This document shows, piece by piece, positions 52,753-62,535 of a stretch of 64,000 nt of DNA. This DNA comes from Dongia_B sp964406155. GTDB lineage: Bacteria > Pseudomonadota > Alphaproteobacteria > Dongiales > Dongiaceae. Under the pieces are notes generated by a model, which saw only the letters and a program-made list of their open reading frames with translations, was not told the origin of the DNA and did no database searches. A program made the translations under genes and the position numbers. How positions within the stretch are numbered: position 1 is the first letter of the stretch; every line of letters starts with the position of its first letter. The stretch is taken from NCBI GenBank assembly GCA_964406155.1, contig CAYOQR010000008.1:1-64000 (forward strand), in the 5' to 3' direction.

Positions 52753-53445
52753 ATGGCGTTAACCTATTGTCAGACCGATGAAATCGCTCTGCGACCTCGG
52801 CTGAGCGCACATTTGCTAGGCCAATTTGTCGCAGTGCTCCTGGGCCTAGGCTTCCTGTCCGGATGCGCGGCGACGAAACATCCGGACACGACCGGTTGGT
52901 CAGCCCTGCCGTCGACGACGCCCAGCGACTATCGCGAGATCGCAGCACCTGGCATGTCCTGCGTCCCCTATGCCCGTCGTGAATCCGGTCTCGGTCTGCG
53001 TGGCGATGCCTATACCTGGTGGAACAGCGCCGCCGGCACATATGATCGCGGGCAGGTGCCCCGCCCCGGCGCCGTGCTGGTTCTCAGCAAGACCAGCCGG
53101 CTGCAATCCGGGCATCTCGCCATCGTCTCCCAAGTCATCGGCCCAAGACAGATCCTGGTCGATCACGCCAACTGGGTCCCCGGCCGCATCATCGTCAACA
53201 TGCCGGTCATCGATATTTCCGAGAACAATGATTGGACGGCTTTACGGTTCTGGTATCAGCCTGCGAAAACATTCGGCGATACCTATGCCGCTTTGGGTTT
53301 CATCTACCGGCCAGACAGCGTGGCAACGCCGGTTGCCCGCAAGACGCAGACACCCGCCCCACAGCCACCTGCGATCACACCCGATCAGACAATCGTGATT
53401 TCCGGCAGCGGCGTTTCAGTCAGCCCTGCCTCAATCGGCCAGTAA
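52753..53445 (+). CDS. CHAP-domain lipoprotein
   Basis: A 230-residue protein with a lipobox LSGC (lipidated Cys at 38) after a hydrophobic segment. The CHAP amidase/peptidase domain (residues about 65-150) has catalytic Cys C70 in MSCVPYAR, His H121 in SGHLAIV, and HANW near 138-141. It may cleave cell-wall peptides. The C-terminal 40 residues are Pro/Thr-rich. It is convergent with hpnA. Confidence 0.83.
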   Translation: MALTYCQTDEIALRPRLSAHLLGQFVAVLLGLGFLSGCAATKHPDTTGWSALPSTTPSDYREIAAPGMSCVPYARRESGLGLRGDAYTWWNSAAGTYDRGQVPRPGAVLVLSKTSRLQSGHLAIVSQVIGPRQILVDHANWVPGRIIVNMPVIDISENNDWTALRFWYQPAKTFGDTYAALGFIYRPDSVATPVARKTQTPAPQPPAITPDQTIVISGSGVSVSPASIGQ

Positions 53446-53446
53446 T

Positions 53447-54559
53447 TCAATCGGCTAGTGAGCCGACCGTCATGCTCTTGCCGATCCCGCCGATCGCGGG
53501 CAGGGACTCCCGCGCGACATCGGCAGCCTTCGGCAGCTTGATACGGCGTTTAACGAGGCCGTTCTCATGCAGCCAGGCAAGCGTGTCATAGAGCGTCTGG
53601 CGCAATGGCCTGACTTGCCATCCCAATTCGCGGCGGGCTTTGTTGCAATCGAAAGCCATGGAACTGCGCGCCAGCCTGACACCCGTCAGGGGCGCAATCG
53701 GCGGCCGTTTGGTGAGATTCGCGAGGCCCTCGCTGACCAGTGCCGAGACATAAGCCAGGCTATAGGGAACTTTCCAGCGGGTCATGCGCACGCCGGTCAA
53801 GCGGGTCAGTTCGCGCAGGAGATCACCCAGGCTGAGATTCTCGTTGCCGAGAATATAACGCTCGCCGATCCGGCCGCGCTCCGCTGCCAGGACATGACCG
53901 TAGGCGGCATCGCGTGCATCGACCAGATTGAACTCGCAATCGAGATAGGCAGGAGTGGTGCCGTTAACGAAGCCGAGGGTCATCTTGGTCGGTGGTGTCA
54001 ATAATTGGTCGCCGGGCCCGAGCGGCATTGTCGGGTTGACGATAACCAGCGGCAGACCAGTTGCGGCGGCCCGGTGCGCAGCTTCTTCCGCGCGGAATTT
54101 CGACTGGCAATACGGTCCCGGCATGTCCTCGATCTGCAGCCGCACCGTTTCATCGATCAAGGCGCAATTGGAGGTCCGGTGCGCCCTGGCGCTCTTCAGG
54201 ATCGATTCCGTGGATGTATAGACGAAGCGTTCAATCGGCCGACGGGCGGCCTCTTCGAGCATCCGGCAGGTGCCGAGATAATTGACCTCATTGAAATGCC
54301 CCGGCTTGGCCGACCACAAATTCGGGTCGGCGGCGAGATGGAATACCCGATCGATCCCGTCCATCGCCTTCCTGACGGTCGACGCATCGGTGATCGATCC
54401 CCGGATCGTGTCGATCCCAGCGGCGATACCGGTCTTCGTACATCCTTGCCAGGGTCGCAAATCGAGGACGCGGACCATATCCCCGCGTTCCCGGAGCGCC
54501 TCGACCAGATGCCGGCCGATGAATCCGCATCCCCCTGTCACCAAAGATCGATACGACAT
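53447..54559 (-). CDS. hpnA: Hopanoid-associated sugar epimerase HpnA
   Basis: A 370-residue NAD-dependent SDR. VTGGCGFIGRHL is the dinucleotide-binding Gly motif; YTSTESI and YCQSKFRAEE carry the catalytic Ser and Tyr-x3-Lys. FVNGTTPAYLDCEFNLVDARDAAYGH is an HpnA-type segment. The start at 54559 has GGAAAG upstream. HpnA is associated with hopanoid side-chain modification. hpnN and the MlaC-like gene lie in the divergent unit. Confidence 0.85.
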   Translation of the reverse strand: MSYRSLVTGGCGFIGRHLVEALRERGDMVRVLDLRPWQGCTKTGIAAGIDTIRGSITDASTVRKAMDGIDRVFHLAADPNLWSAKPGHFNEVNYLGTCRMLEEAARRPIERFVYTSTESILKSARAHRTSNCALIDETVRLQIEDMPGPYCQSKFRAEEAAHRAAATGLPLVIVNPTMPLGPGDQLLTPPTKMTLGFVNGTTPAYLDCEFNLVDARDAAYGHVLAAERGRIGERYILGNENLSLGDLLRELTRLTGVRMTRWKVPYSLAYVSALVSEGLANLTKRPPIAPLTGVRLARSSMAFDCNKARRELGWQVRPLRQTLYDTLAWLHENGLVKRRIKLPKAADVARESLPAIGGIGKSMTVGSLAD

Positions 54560-54649
54560 CGTCTTGTACTTTCCATCCTCACTTTCGTCCGGCATGATTT
54601 GGCGGAAATTACCAAACCTGTCAAATTGCTGACATAAAATACGAACCCA

Positions 54650-55486
54650 GTGGTGATCTTGCGCACGATACGCACTCGTCTGGCTTGGTTGGGCCTGTTC
54701 GGGATCAGCCTTGTCAGTACGATCAACCTTCAAACCGGGGTGGCAGCGGCCCGGGAGGCGATAGACAGTTCGCCTTCAGCCGCCCTCGTAACCGGTTTGT
54801 TCAACCAGATAATGGAGGTAACGTTCCCCATTGCCCCAGGTTCCAGCTCATCGGCTGGCGCCTATCCAGATAATCTTATGGGCGGCACGAGTGCCGGTGG
54901 ATTGGCGGCATCTCCAGAGTCGCAGAACCTTACGCAAACCTATTCTGCGCGCGTCATGGCCCTGCGGCAAATCCTATCTGCTGCGGTCGATTCCGATGGA
55001 ATCGCTCATTTCATCCTCGGTCGATACGCCAATGCCGCTCGCCAATCTCAGGCGAACAGCAATTCGGCAAATCGGCCGGCACGCAGTCCCGGCGACGGCT
55101 TCCTCGATTTCGCCGCTGCCACCGTTGCGAAACTGGGCTCGGCAACACCTGCCTCATCTGCAAAGCCGCCTAAGCGCCCGACGCTCAGCATCTTCCATAT
55201 GACGGTTGACCATGATCAGGTCCGGTTGGTGGCCAGCGAACTGGCCCTGCCCAACGGCAAGGTTCTGCCCTTGACCTGGAAAGTCTCCGAACAAGCCGGC
55301 ACCCTGAAAATCGAAGATGTCGATTGCCTGGGTATCAGCCTGCGCCTCATGCTTCGCAGTGCCGTTGCGCATGCGGCAGCCGAACACCCCGATGAGATTG
55401 GCAATCTCGGCCAATTGCTCGGCACCACCGCCCCCTTCGGCGGCTCCTTCAGCCACGACGCTCCGACCGGCGGCACGGCCCCTTGA
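54650..55486 (+). CDS. Divergent MlaC/HpnM-like periplasmic lipid-binding protein
   Basis: A 278-residue protein with a signal peptide (about residues 1-34). ALRQILSAAVDSDGIAHFILGRYANAA matches the MlaC/Ttg2D N-terminal helix pattern, and LTWKVSEQAGTLKIEDVDCLGISLRLMLRSA the C-terminal part. An internal Ser/Ala-rich linker (about 135-180) is unusual. A GTG start is used. It is placed between hpnA and hpnN, so a lipid-shuttling role is likely (inference). Confidence 0.65.
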   Translation: MVILRTIRTRLAWLGLFGISLVSTINLQTGVAAAREAIDSSPSAALVTGLFNQIMEVTFPIAPGSSSSAGAYPDNLMGGTSAGGLAASPESQNLTQTYSARVMALRQILSAAVDSDGIAHFILGRYANAARQSQANSNSANRPARSPGDGFLDFAAATVAKLGSATPASSAKPPKRPTLSIFHMTVDHDQVRLVASELALPNGKVLPLTWKVSEQAGTLKIEDVDCLGISLRLMLRSAVAHAAAEHPDEIGNLGQLLGTTAPFGGSFSHDAPTGGTAP

Positions 55487-55760
55487 TCATGACGTCCGCT
55501 CCACGAGGGGCCGATATTTGCGGCACATATCACATTAGAGTGTTCGGATGATCACGGATCACAATCCTGACATGACTTTCAACCGTCACTCTGCTATGAC
55601 CCTGCCAGCCGGCCTTCTGGGGGCTGTAATTCGCTGAAAAATTTGGATTCTGGCTGCTGCACGCTTGGCCGCGCCGGCCGCGCCTGAGCCGTCGGGGGGC
55701 TTAGTAATCACCCCGCCGCTGCAGCACCTGTTATGAATTCCGTAGGCTTTTGATTGTCCG
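55487..55760. other. Intergenic region before hpnN
   Basis: About 270 nt with no gene or clear hairpin seen; promoter for hpnN presumed. Confidence 0.4.
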
Positions 55761-58331
55761 ATGCTTGAGAATTTTGTCGCCAAGATCGTTTCCGCCAGTG
55801 CTCGACGCCCGCTGGCGATGGTCATCGCCCTGCTCTTGCTCACTGTCGTAGCGGGTTTCTACACGGCCCAGCATCTACGCATGGATTCCGACACGGCGAA
55901 CATGATTTCGCCGGATTTGCCCTGGCGCAAAGAATACGCCCATTTCAATCAACTCTTCCCCGAGAACAGCGGGCTCCTGATCGCCGTCATCGACGGCAAG
56001 ACGCCCGATCTCACCGAACAGGCGACGATCGCCCTCTTCGATAAGCTGAAAGACCGCGAGGACCTGTTCACCTCGGTGCGGCGCCCCGATAGCGGCCCCT
56101 TCTTCGACCGTTACGGCCTCATGTATCTGCCGACGGAAGATGTGCAGAAGGTCGCCGATTCCGTCATCAAGGCGCAGGCCTTCGTCGGCAGTCTCAAGGC
56201 CGACCCCAGCATCCGCGGCCTGATGCATGTCCTGGACCTGGCGCTGGAAGGCATTGCCCAGCATGCCGCCAAGATCGAGGAAGTCGAAAAACCTCTTTCC
56301 GCCGTGGCCAGCACCCTCTCGGCCACCTTGAGCGGCGACAATACACCGCTGTCCTGGCGCAGCCTGATGATCGACCGGAAGATCGATCCGCGCGAGTTGC
56401 GCCACCTGATCCTCATGCAGCCGAAGCGCGATTTCGGCGCGTTGGAGCCGGGCGCCAAGGCAACCGCCTTCGTGCGCCAGACCGTGAAGGATCTCGGCCT
56501 GACAGCCGATAACGGGATCACCGTCCGCCTGACCGGCCCCGTCGCTTTGTCGGACGAGGAATTCGGAACCCTGGCCGAAGGCATGGGCTGGGCCCTCGTG
56601 GTTTCGATCATGCTGGTGCTGGGCCTGCTCTTCCTGGCCCTGCGCTCGGCGAAACTTATTGCCGCGACCTTCGTGACGCTGCTCTTCGGCCTTGTCCTGA
56701 CCTTCGCCTTTGCCGCTGTCGCCATCGGCTCACTCAATCTGATCTCCGTCGCCTTCGCCGTCATGTTCATCGGCCTGTCGATTGATTTCGGGATTCAGTT
56801 CGGCGTCCGCTTCGGCCAGGAGCGCTTCGAAGCCAATGACGGCACCGCCCTGGAGCGCACGGGCCGCGCCATGGCCCGGCCATTGACGTTAGCGGCAGCG
56901 GCTATCGCGGTCGGCTTCCTGTCCTTCCTGCCAACGGATTACCGGGGTGTCTCAGAGCTGGGCCTGATCGCCGGCGCCGGGATGACGATCACCCTGATCC
57001 TCAATCTCACCCTGCTGCCCGCCTTGCTCGCCTTGCTCAATCCGCGCGGCCTGCCCCTCGACATGGAGACACCCTGGATCGCCGAGCTTGATCAGGTTCT
57101 GCTCCGTCGCCGCTGGCAGGTTCTCGCCGCCTGGGGTGTCGTTGCCTTGCTTGGTGCCGTTCTCAGCACTCAGCTCAAATTCGATTTCAATCCGCTGCAT
57201 CTCAAAGACCCGAATGCGGAATCCGTCGCCACGATCTATGACCTGATGCGCGATCCGCTGCGTACGCCCTACGAAGTCGAGGTTCTGGTCCCCGACCAGG
57301 CCGCCGCCGCTGAGATGCTGACCAAGCTGAAGGCGCTGCCGGAAGTCTATGCCGCCATCACCGCCACCTCCTTCATCCCGAAAGACCAGGATAAGAAGCT
57401 GGCGATCCTCGACGATCTCAACATGCTCGTCGGCCCCAGCCTGTCGCCGGCGATCGTCAGGACGCCACCCACCATCGACGAAGATCGCGCCGCCATGCAC
57501 CGGACCGCGACGAAGCTGCGCGACACCGCCGAATCCTCGGATATCGCCCAGCAATTGGCGCGCCTGCTGGACCAGGCCGCCAGTGCAGATCCCTCGGTCT
57601 TTCCGCAAATGCGCCGGGCCTTGATCGGCGGACTGGGGCCGCGCCTGGATGCGCTCGCTTTGGCCATGACGGCGACGAAGCTGACGGTGGACACTTTGCC
57701 GGAAGAGATCCACCGCGACTGGGTCGCGCCGGGTGGCGAGGTGCGCATCATGGTGGTGCCGTCGGGCGATGCCAACAGCAATCGCACGATGGAACGCTTC
57801 GTCAATGCAGTGCGGAGCGTCGCTCCCCAGGCGACCGGCCCGGCGATCCAGATCTATGAATCGGGCCAGGCCGTGGCACGCGCTTTCCGGGACGCAACGC
57901 TCTGGGCGCTGGGCGCGATCATGATCCTGCTGCTGCTGATCGTGCGCCGCCCCTGGGACGTCTTCCTGGTTCTCTGCCCGCTGCTGGTGGCGGGGCTCAC
58001 GACCGTGGCGCTGCTGGTGCTTTTCAAGATATCGCTCAATTTCGCGAATATCATCGCCCTGCCGCTGCTGCTCGGGATCGGCGTCGCCTTCAATATCTAT
58101 TTTGTCGTCAACTGGCGCCGGGGCATCAGCGGCCCGCTGCAAACCAGCACCGCGCGCGCCGTGCTGTTCAGTGCGCTGACCACCGGTTCCTCCTTCGGCA
58201 GCCTGGCCCTGTCCAGCCATCGGGGAACCGCGGGCATGGGGCTGATCCTCCTGATGTCGCTTGCCATCATGCTGGCGACGATCTTCGTCTTCATGCCCTC
58301 GCTGCTGGGACCGCCGCCCAAGAAGAAGTAG
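55761..58331 (+). CDS. hpnN: HpnN, RND-type hopanoid transporter
   Basis: An 856-residue MMPL-family protein with about 12 transmembrane helices in two halves and large periplasmic loops (about residues 30-270 and 470-710). The IDFGIQFGVRF and GVAFNIYFVVNW segments are the sterol-sensing-like parts. HpnN moves hopanoids to the outer membrane. Length is typical of the family. Confidence 0.9.
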   Translation: MLENFVAKIVSASARRPLAMVIALLLLTVVAGFYTAQHLRMDSDTANMISPDLPWRKEYAHFNQLFPENSGLLIAVIDGKTPDLTEQATIALFDKLKDREDLFTSVRRPDSGPFFDRYGLMYLPTEDVQKVADSVIKAQAFVGSLKADPSIRGLMHVLDLALEGIAQHAAKIEEVEKPLSAVASTLSATLSGDNTPLSWRSLMIDRKIDPRELRHLILMQPKRDFGALEPGAKATAFVRQTVKDLGLTADNGITVRLTGPVALSDEEFGTLAEGMGWALVVSIMLVLGLLFLALRSAKLIAATFVTLLFGLVLTFAFAAVAIGSLNLISVAFAVMFIGLSIDFGIQFGVRFGQERFEANDGTALERTGRAMARPLTLAAAAIAVGFLSFLPTDYRGVSELGLIAGAGMTITLILNLTLLPALLALLNPRGLPLDMETPWIAELDQVLLRRRWQVLAAWGVVALLGAVLSTQLKFDFNPLHLKDPNAESVATIYDLMRDPLRTPYEVEVLVPDQAAAAEMLTKLKALPEVYAAITATSFIPKDQDKKLAILDDLNMLVGPSLSPAIVRTPPTIDEDRAAMHRTATKLRDTAESSDIAQQLARLLDQAASADPSVFPQMRRALIGGLGPRLDALALAMTATKLTVDTLPEEIHRDWVAPGGEVRIMVVPSGDANSNRTMERFVNAVRSVAPQATGPAIQIYESGQAVARAFRDATLWALGAIMILLLLIVRRPWDVFLVLCPLLVAGLTTVALLVLFKISLNFANIIALPLLLGIGVAFNIYFVVNWRRGISGPLQTSTARAVLFSALTTGSSFGSLALSSHRGTAGMGLILLMSLAIMLATIFVFMPSLLGPPPKKK

Positions 58332-58901
58332 TCAGAAGCTGCTGCCCTCGTAGCGTTGCCGTTCACGGAAGCGACGGACCTTCGCGATGGTGCCGCAAGC
58401 CCGGCCATCGGGCTGGCCTTTTGTCATGCCGCACCATTTCTTGCTCTGATTCCGTGTCCAGTCATAGAAGACCCATTGGCAATCCTCGCAGGCACGCAGC
58501 CGCGACCAGTGCTGCTGGATCAGCGCATCCGTGACAATCGCCACCAGGCGCCCGGTGAAACCCGCACCATCATGGGCTGACGCCGCGGGTGTCAGGCTGG
58601 CATCGTCCACCAGGAGATGAAGCCCGGCGGGAACCTCCCGCAGCCAACGGTTCAAATGCGCTGCCCGCGCGCCCCCCGGCTGCAAGGCGCCCCGCAAATC
58701 GGCCCGCAGGTCTTGCAGGCGTTCCAGCGTGTCGGTGGCGGCACGGGCATATCCGGGGAAAGCCTCGTCCCAAGCCTCCGCATCCAGCATCAGTTCCGGC
58801 AGATAATCCGTCGCCATGCGCGTGTCATTGGGGATGGCCCAGGTATTGATGAAACGCCGGACCACTTCCAGCTCGCCGGGGGCCTCCTGTTGAGACGACA
58901 T
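58332..58901 (-). CDS. CGNR-type zinc-finger/ABATE domain protein
   Basis: A 189-residue protein with an N-terminal ABATE-like helical part and a C-terminal zinc finger (RACEDCQWVFYDWTRNQSKKWCG, ACGTIAKVRRFRERQR). The canonical CGNR motif is CGTI and an insertion of about seven residues precedes it. Members are putative transcriptional regulators. Divergent from the MFS gene, which it may control. Confidence 0.8.
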   Translation of the reverse strand: MSSQQEAPGELEVVRRFINTWAIPNDTRMATDYLPELMLDAEAWDEAFPGYARAATDTLERLQDLRADLRGALQPGGARAAHLNRWLREVPAGLHLLVDDASLTPAASAHDGAGFTGRLVAIVTDALIQQHWSRLRACEDCQWVFYDWTRNQSKKWCGMTKGQPDGRACGTIAKVRRFRERQRYEGSSF

Positions 58902-59086
58902 GTAACCTCCTAATCAATTTAGGCGGTTGACACAGTCAATCACCTATGTAACCTTCAAATTATATACGATAGTTACAAGATTTGCAGCATTGCCATCGCC
59001 GCCGACACCGTGCGTTTCGGGGAACGAGGGATATGTCCGGGCATGCTCCGACGGGGATTTCGACGGCAAAACGGGAGGAGATCGCG

Positions 59087-60289
59087 ATGCGGACCGTTCT
59101 GCGCAATTATCGCCAGATTCCGGCGCCGCTCTGGGCCTTGCTGGCGACACAATTCCTGATGAATGCCTCGCATTTCATGGCGATTCCCCTGCTCGCCGTC
59201 TACATGCTGAAGACCCTTCATTTCGGGCCGGTGCAGATCGGCACCGTCATGACCTTGAATCTGATCGCCGCCCAGGCCCTGCCCCTGCTGACCGGAATGA
59301 TGGCGGATCGCCTGGGCGCGCGACCGCTCATGATGGCCGGCCTTCTGCTCCGGGCCGCCGGCATGATCGGCTTTGCCTTCTGGCAGAATTGGCTCGTCTT
59401 GGCCGCACTGGCTTTCCTCATGGGAACCGGCTGTTCGCTCTACGGTTCCGGGATTTATGGCCTGTTCGGCCGGCAGCCCCAGCCGCTCGCGGCGCGCATC
59501 TTCGTGCTCAACAACCAGATGCTCAATCTCGGCGTCGTCCTCGGGCCGCTTCTCGCAAATATCGTCGCTCCCATCGATATCCATCTGCCCTTCATCGCCA
59601 GCGGCGGGCTCTTTCTCGCCTTGGCCATCTGGTCGCTCACCTTGTCCGGCATCGACCGGCATCACGGCGTGCCGACCGGCATGCTGCTCAGCTTGAAACG
59701 CGTCGCCGGCAATCGGCGTTTCCTCGTCTTTCTCGCCGTGTCGCTGCCCTGGTGGTTCCTTTTCACCCAGCTCTATGTCGCTTTTCCCGTGCGCATGATC
59801 CAGATCGCCGGCGCAGCCGATGTACCAACCCTTTTCCTGGTCAACGGCATTGCCGGCTTCCTCTTCATGTTGGCCTCGATGACCGTTTTCGAGCGGATCC
59901 GCGGCAGCAGGCTTCTGCCTTACGGTTACCTGACCGTGGCGATCCTCTATGCCATCGTCCCGCTCTCCTCCGCCGTCTGGTGGTTCCTCGCCTTCGTCAC
60001 GCTCTATACGATGGTCGAGACGCTCATGCTGCCAGCACTGGAGACGCTGACCGCCGAGCTCGCATCCGCAGGCAGCCAGAGCACCTTTTTCGGCGCCCTC
60101 AGCCTGGCCTGGGCCGTCGCCGGCACGGCCGGTTACTATGCCGGGACCTGGCTCAGTCTCACCGCCGATCCGCTTGTAACCTGGGGGTTTTTCGGTATGG
60201 TCGGGCTTCTGGGCGCGGTTTTCGCGGGGTGGTTCGTCCTGACCGAAAAACCGGGCTTAGCCATTCCCGGTTCCCTGGAAACGGCCTGA
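59087..60289 (+). CDS. MFS transporter
   Basis: A 400-residue major facilitator with about 12 helices; GMMADRLGARPLM is the loop-2 motif. The ATG at 59087 is chosen because GGGAGGAG lies 6 nt upstream; a longer frame from 58982 is less likely. Substrate unknown. Divergent from the CGNR-type gene. Confidence 0.8.
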   Translation: MRTVLRNYRQIPAPLWALLATQFLMNASHFMAIPLLAVYMLKTLHFGPVQIGTVMTLNLIAAQALPLLTGMMADRLGARPLMMAGLLLRAAGMIGFAFWQNWLVLAALAFLMGTGCSLYGSGIYGLFGRQPQPLAARIFVLNNQMLNLGVVLGPLLANIVAPIDIHLPFIASGGLFLALAIWSLTLSGIDRHHGVPTGMLLSLKRVAGNRRFLVFLAVSLPWWFLFTQLYVAFPVRMIQIAGAADVPTLFLVNGIAGFLFMLASMTVFERIRGSRLLPYGYLTVAILYAIVPLSSAVWWFLAFVTLYTMVETLMLPALETLTAELASAGSQSTFFGALSLAWAVAGTAGYYAGTWLSLTADPLVTWGFFGMVGLLGAVFAGWFVLTEKPGLAIPGSLETA

Positions 60290-60342
60290 TAACTCGTGTT
60301 AACAACCGGCCGTTGGCTTTCTTGCCAAGCCCGCCGGGCCAC

Positions 60343-60485
60343 GCTATATAGGCAAGGTCGACGGATTCAAGTCTGGCATGCTCTCCATAGCTCGTGATCG
60401 AGCGCCGGACCTGCCCTGCCCTACAATCTGAAGAAATCGACTGCACAGGGTTCTGTGCACCTGAAACTTGTCAAAGGAATATCAA
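60343..60485 (+). promoter_or_regulatory. Promoter and long leader of the cold-shock gene
   Basis: CTATATAGGC near 60343 is a candidate -10. A TGCACAG-GGTT-CTGTGCA hairpin (60443-60460) lies in the leader. Long structured leaders are common for cold-shock genes. Confidence 0.5.
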
Positions 60486-60695
60486 ATGGCTATCGGAACC
60501 GTGAAGTGGTTCAACGCGTCCAAGGGCTACGGTTTCATTCAACCGGAAGATGGCTCGGCAGACGTCTTCGTCCACATCTCGGCGGTGGAGCGTTCGGGTC
60601 TCGGCACGCTGCGCGACGGTCAGCGTATCAGCTTCGAGCTGGAACGCGATCCGCGTCGCGGCAAGACCTCGGCGACCAACCTGCAGTCGGCCTGA
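60486..60695 (+). CDS. Cold-shock protein (CspA family)
   Basis: A 69-residue OB-fold RNA chaperone: GTVKWFNASKGYGFIQP (RNP1) and VFVHISAV (RNP2). AAAGGA precedes ATG 60486; a start 18 nt earlier is less likely. A terminator follows. Confidence 0.95.
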   Translation: MAIGTVKWFNASKGYGFIQPEDGSADVFVHISAVERSGLGTLRDGQRISFELERDPRRGKTSATNLQSA

Positions 60696-60724
60696 GCAGT
60701 CTTTCACAAGACCGCAGAGTCACG

Positions 60725-60754
60725 AAAGGGGAGCGGTTCACCGCTCCCCTTTCT
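60725..60754. terminator. Terminator after the cold-shock gene
   Basis: A perfect 12-bp stem (60725-60736 with 60741-60752), loop TTCA, the 3' arm ending in TTT followed by CT. It may also serve the convergent gene ending at 60772. Confidence 0.8.
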
Positions 60755-60771
60755 GATTCAGGCACAACGCC

Positions 60772-61710
60772 TCAAGACACGACCCCACCCTGCTGCGCGC
60801 GTGCATCGGCGATCAAGGCCAGGACTGCTGCCGATGCAAGACGCGCACTTCGATGATCGGCGCGACTGGTCAAAGCAATCGGCACGCGGCATCCCAGAAC
60901 GATCCCGGCACTGGCGGCATTGGCGAAATAGGTTAACTGCTTCGCCAGCATATTGCCCGCTTCCAGATCCGGCACGAGCAGGATATCGGCACGGCCCGCC
61001 ACCTCAGAGGCAATCCCTTTGCTGGCTGCGGCCTCCGGGCTGATGGCATTGTCGAAGGCGAGCGGCCCGTCGATCAGGCCGCCCGTAATCTGGCCACGAT
61101 CGGCCATCTTGCAGAGCGCCGCCGCATCCAAGGTCGAAGGCATCTTGGGACTGATGGTCTCGACTGCCGCAAGCACCGCGAGACGCGGCTGGGTAATACC
61201 GAGAATATGCGCCAGATCGATGGCGTTCTGCGCGATGTCGCGCTTACCCTCGAGGTCGGGAGAAATATTGATCGCCGCATCGGTGATCAGCAGCAAGCGG
61301 GCATAGGCCGGCACCGCCATGATGAAGACATGGCTGGCCCGCCGCGCGGTCCGCAATCCATCGGCCGCCACGGCGGCTCCCATCAATTCATCGGTATGCA
61401 GGCTGCCCTTCATCAGGCCCGCGACCTCGCCAGCCCGCGCGGCAGCGACGGCGGCGGCGGCGGCGGCATGACTATGCTCGGTATCGATGCGCTGATACTT
61501 GCCGATATCCAGACCGGCCTGAGCGGCGGCGGCTTCGATCTTGCGTTGCGGTCCCACCAGCACGGGAGAGATCAGCCCCTGCTCAGCCGCCTCGACGGCA
61601 CCCGCGACGGATTCCGCATCGCAGGGATGCACCACGGCACAAGGAACCGGCGCCTGGCTATGTCGCCGCGCCAGCAAGGCCGACAGAAGATCGGGTTGGG
61701 TATCACTCAC
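60772..61710 (-). CDS. Phosphate acetyl/butyryltransferase-like protein
   Basis: A 312-residue protein of the Pta/Ptb family (acyl-CoA + phosphate to acyl phosphate + CoA). LMKGSLHTDELM, ITDAAINISPDLEGKRDIAQNAI, SPKMPSTLDAAALCKM and VPDLEAGNMLAKQL are hallmarks. A GTG start at 61710 has GAGG about 7 nt upstream; GTG 61722 is also possible. No acetate/butyrate kinase gene lies alongside. Confidence 0.85.
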   Translation of the reverse strand: MSDTQPDLLSALLARRHSQAPVPCAVVHPCDAESVAGAVEAAEQGLISPVLVGPQRKIEAAAAQAGLDIGKYQRIDTEHSHAAAAAAVAAARAGEVAGLMKGSLHTDELMGAAVAADGLRTARRASHVFIMAVPAYARLLLITDAAINISPDLEGKRDIAQNAIDLAHILGITQPRLAVLAAVETISPKMPSTLDAAALCKMADRGQITGGLIDGPLAFDNAISPEAAASKGIASEVAGRADILLVPDLEAGNMLAKQLTYFANAASAGIVLGCRVPIALTSRADHRSARLASAAVLALIADARAQQGGVVS

Positions 61711-61835
61711 GGGCAGCCTCACCCTTGGTTCAACCCCGCTCTGCGCAGGATCATGGATCGGGGATGAAGCCTAGCTATTTTCGTCAGTGCTGAGAAGCGC
61801 CGGGACACCGTAGAGCAGAGACAGCTTAGAACAAA

Positions 61836-61872
61836 ACACCCAGGATCGACGGACAGAGCCGATCCTGGGTGT
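61836..61872 (-). terminator. Terminator of the dxs unit
   Basis: A perfect 13-bp stem (61836-61848 with 61860-61872) lies after the MlaC-family gene stop. On the minus strand it is followed by TTTGTTC. Confidence 0.8.
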
Positions 61873-61899
61873 GTCTGGTTCTTTCAGGAAGACAGGGCC

Positions 61900-62535
61900 T
61901 CAGGCCCCCTTCTTCAATTCCGCAATCTTCTGCTCAAGGACCGCAATCAATCCCTTGGCGCCGCCCTTGCGAACGGTATCGGAGAAGTCCGAGCGCATGC
62001 GGGCCATCTCGGAAATCGTCCCGCTGAGATAGATATCGATGATCTTCCAGCCCTTATCGCCCTGGCGGAAGACATAGTTGAGCTGAACCGGCTCACCATC
62101 CGCACGGACGATCTTGCTTTCGATCAGTTTCCGATCGGCGCTCGGCTGCTTCTCATCGCCGACCACGAACTTCTGGCCGTCGAAATCCTTGAACCGCGCG
62201 GCATAGGTCGTGACCATGTAGCGGGTGAAGACTTCCAATACGGCCGACCGGTCATCGGCCGACATATTGGTCCATTCCTGGCCAACGGCGATCTTCGCCA
62301 TGATCGGCACGTCGAAGGTCTGGTCGATGATCGGCGCCAGTTTCTGATACCGGCCGTCGAAGCCGAGCTGCTTACCCTGCTTCATGCAGTCCAGCAGCAC
62401 GTCATAGAAGGCCTGAACCTTCGCCTTCGGATCGTCGGCATCAGCCCAGGCCGGCGCGGCCTTGAAGCCGGCGGCCAGCGTCACGGCGGCCGTCGCACCG
62501 ACGGCCGCGAGCAGGAAGTGACGACGATTGGTCAT
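61900..62535 (-). CDS. MlaC/HpnM-family phospholipid-binding protein
   Basis: A 211-residue MlaC/Ttg2D-family protein with a signal sequence opening TNRRHFLLAA, reminiscent of twin-arginine signals. FDVPIMAKIAVGQEWTNMSADDRS and GWKIIDIYLSGTISEMARMRSDF are family features. Its ATG overlaps the dxs stop by 4 bp-type coupling (ATGA). Lipid or isoprenoid trafficking linked to hopanoids is inferred from the dxs and hpn context. Confidence 0.85.
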   Translation of the reverse strand: MTNRRHFLLAAVGATAAVTLAAGFKAAPAWADADDPKAKVQAFYDVLLDCMKQGKQLGFDGRYQKLAPIIDQTFDVPIMAKIAVGQEWTNMSADDRSAVLEVFTRYMVTTYAARFKDFDGQKFVVGDEKQPSADRKLIESKIVRADGEPVQLNYVFRQGDKGWKIIDIYLSGTISEMARMRSDFSDTVRKGGAKGLIAVLEQKIAELKKGA

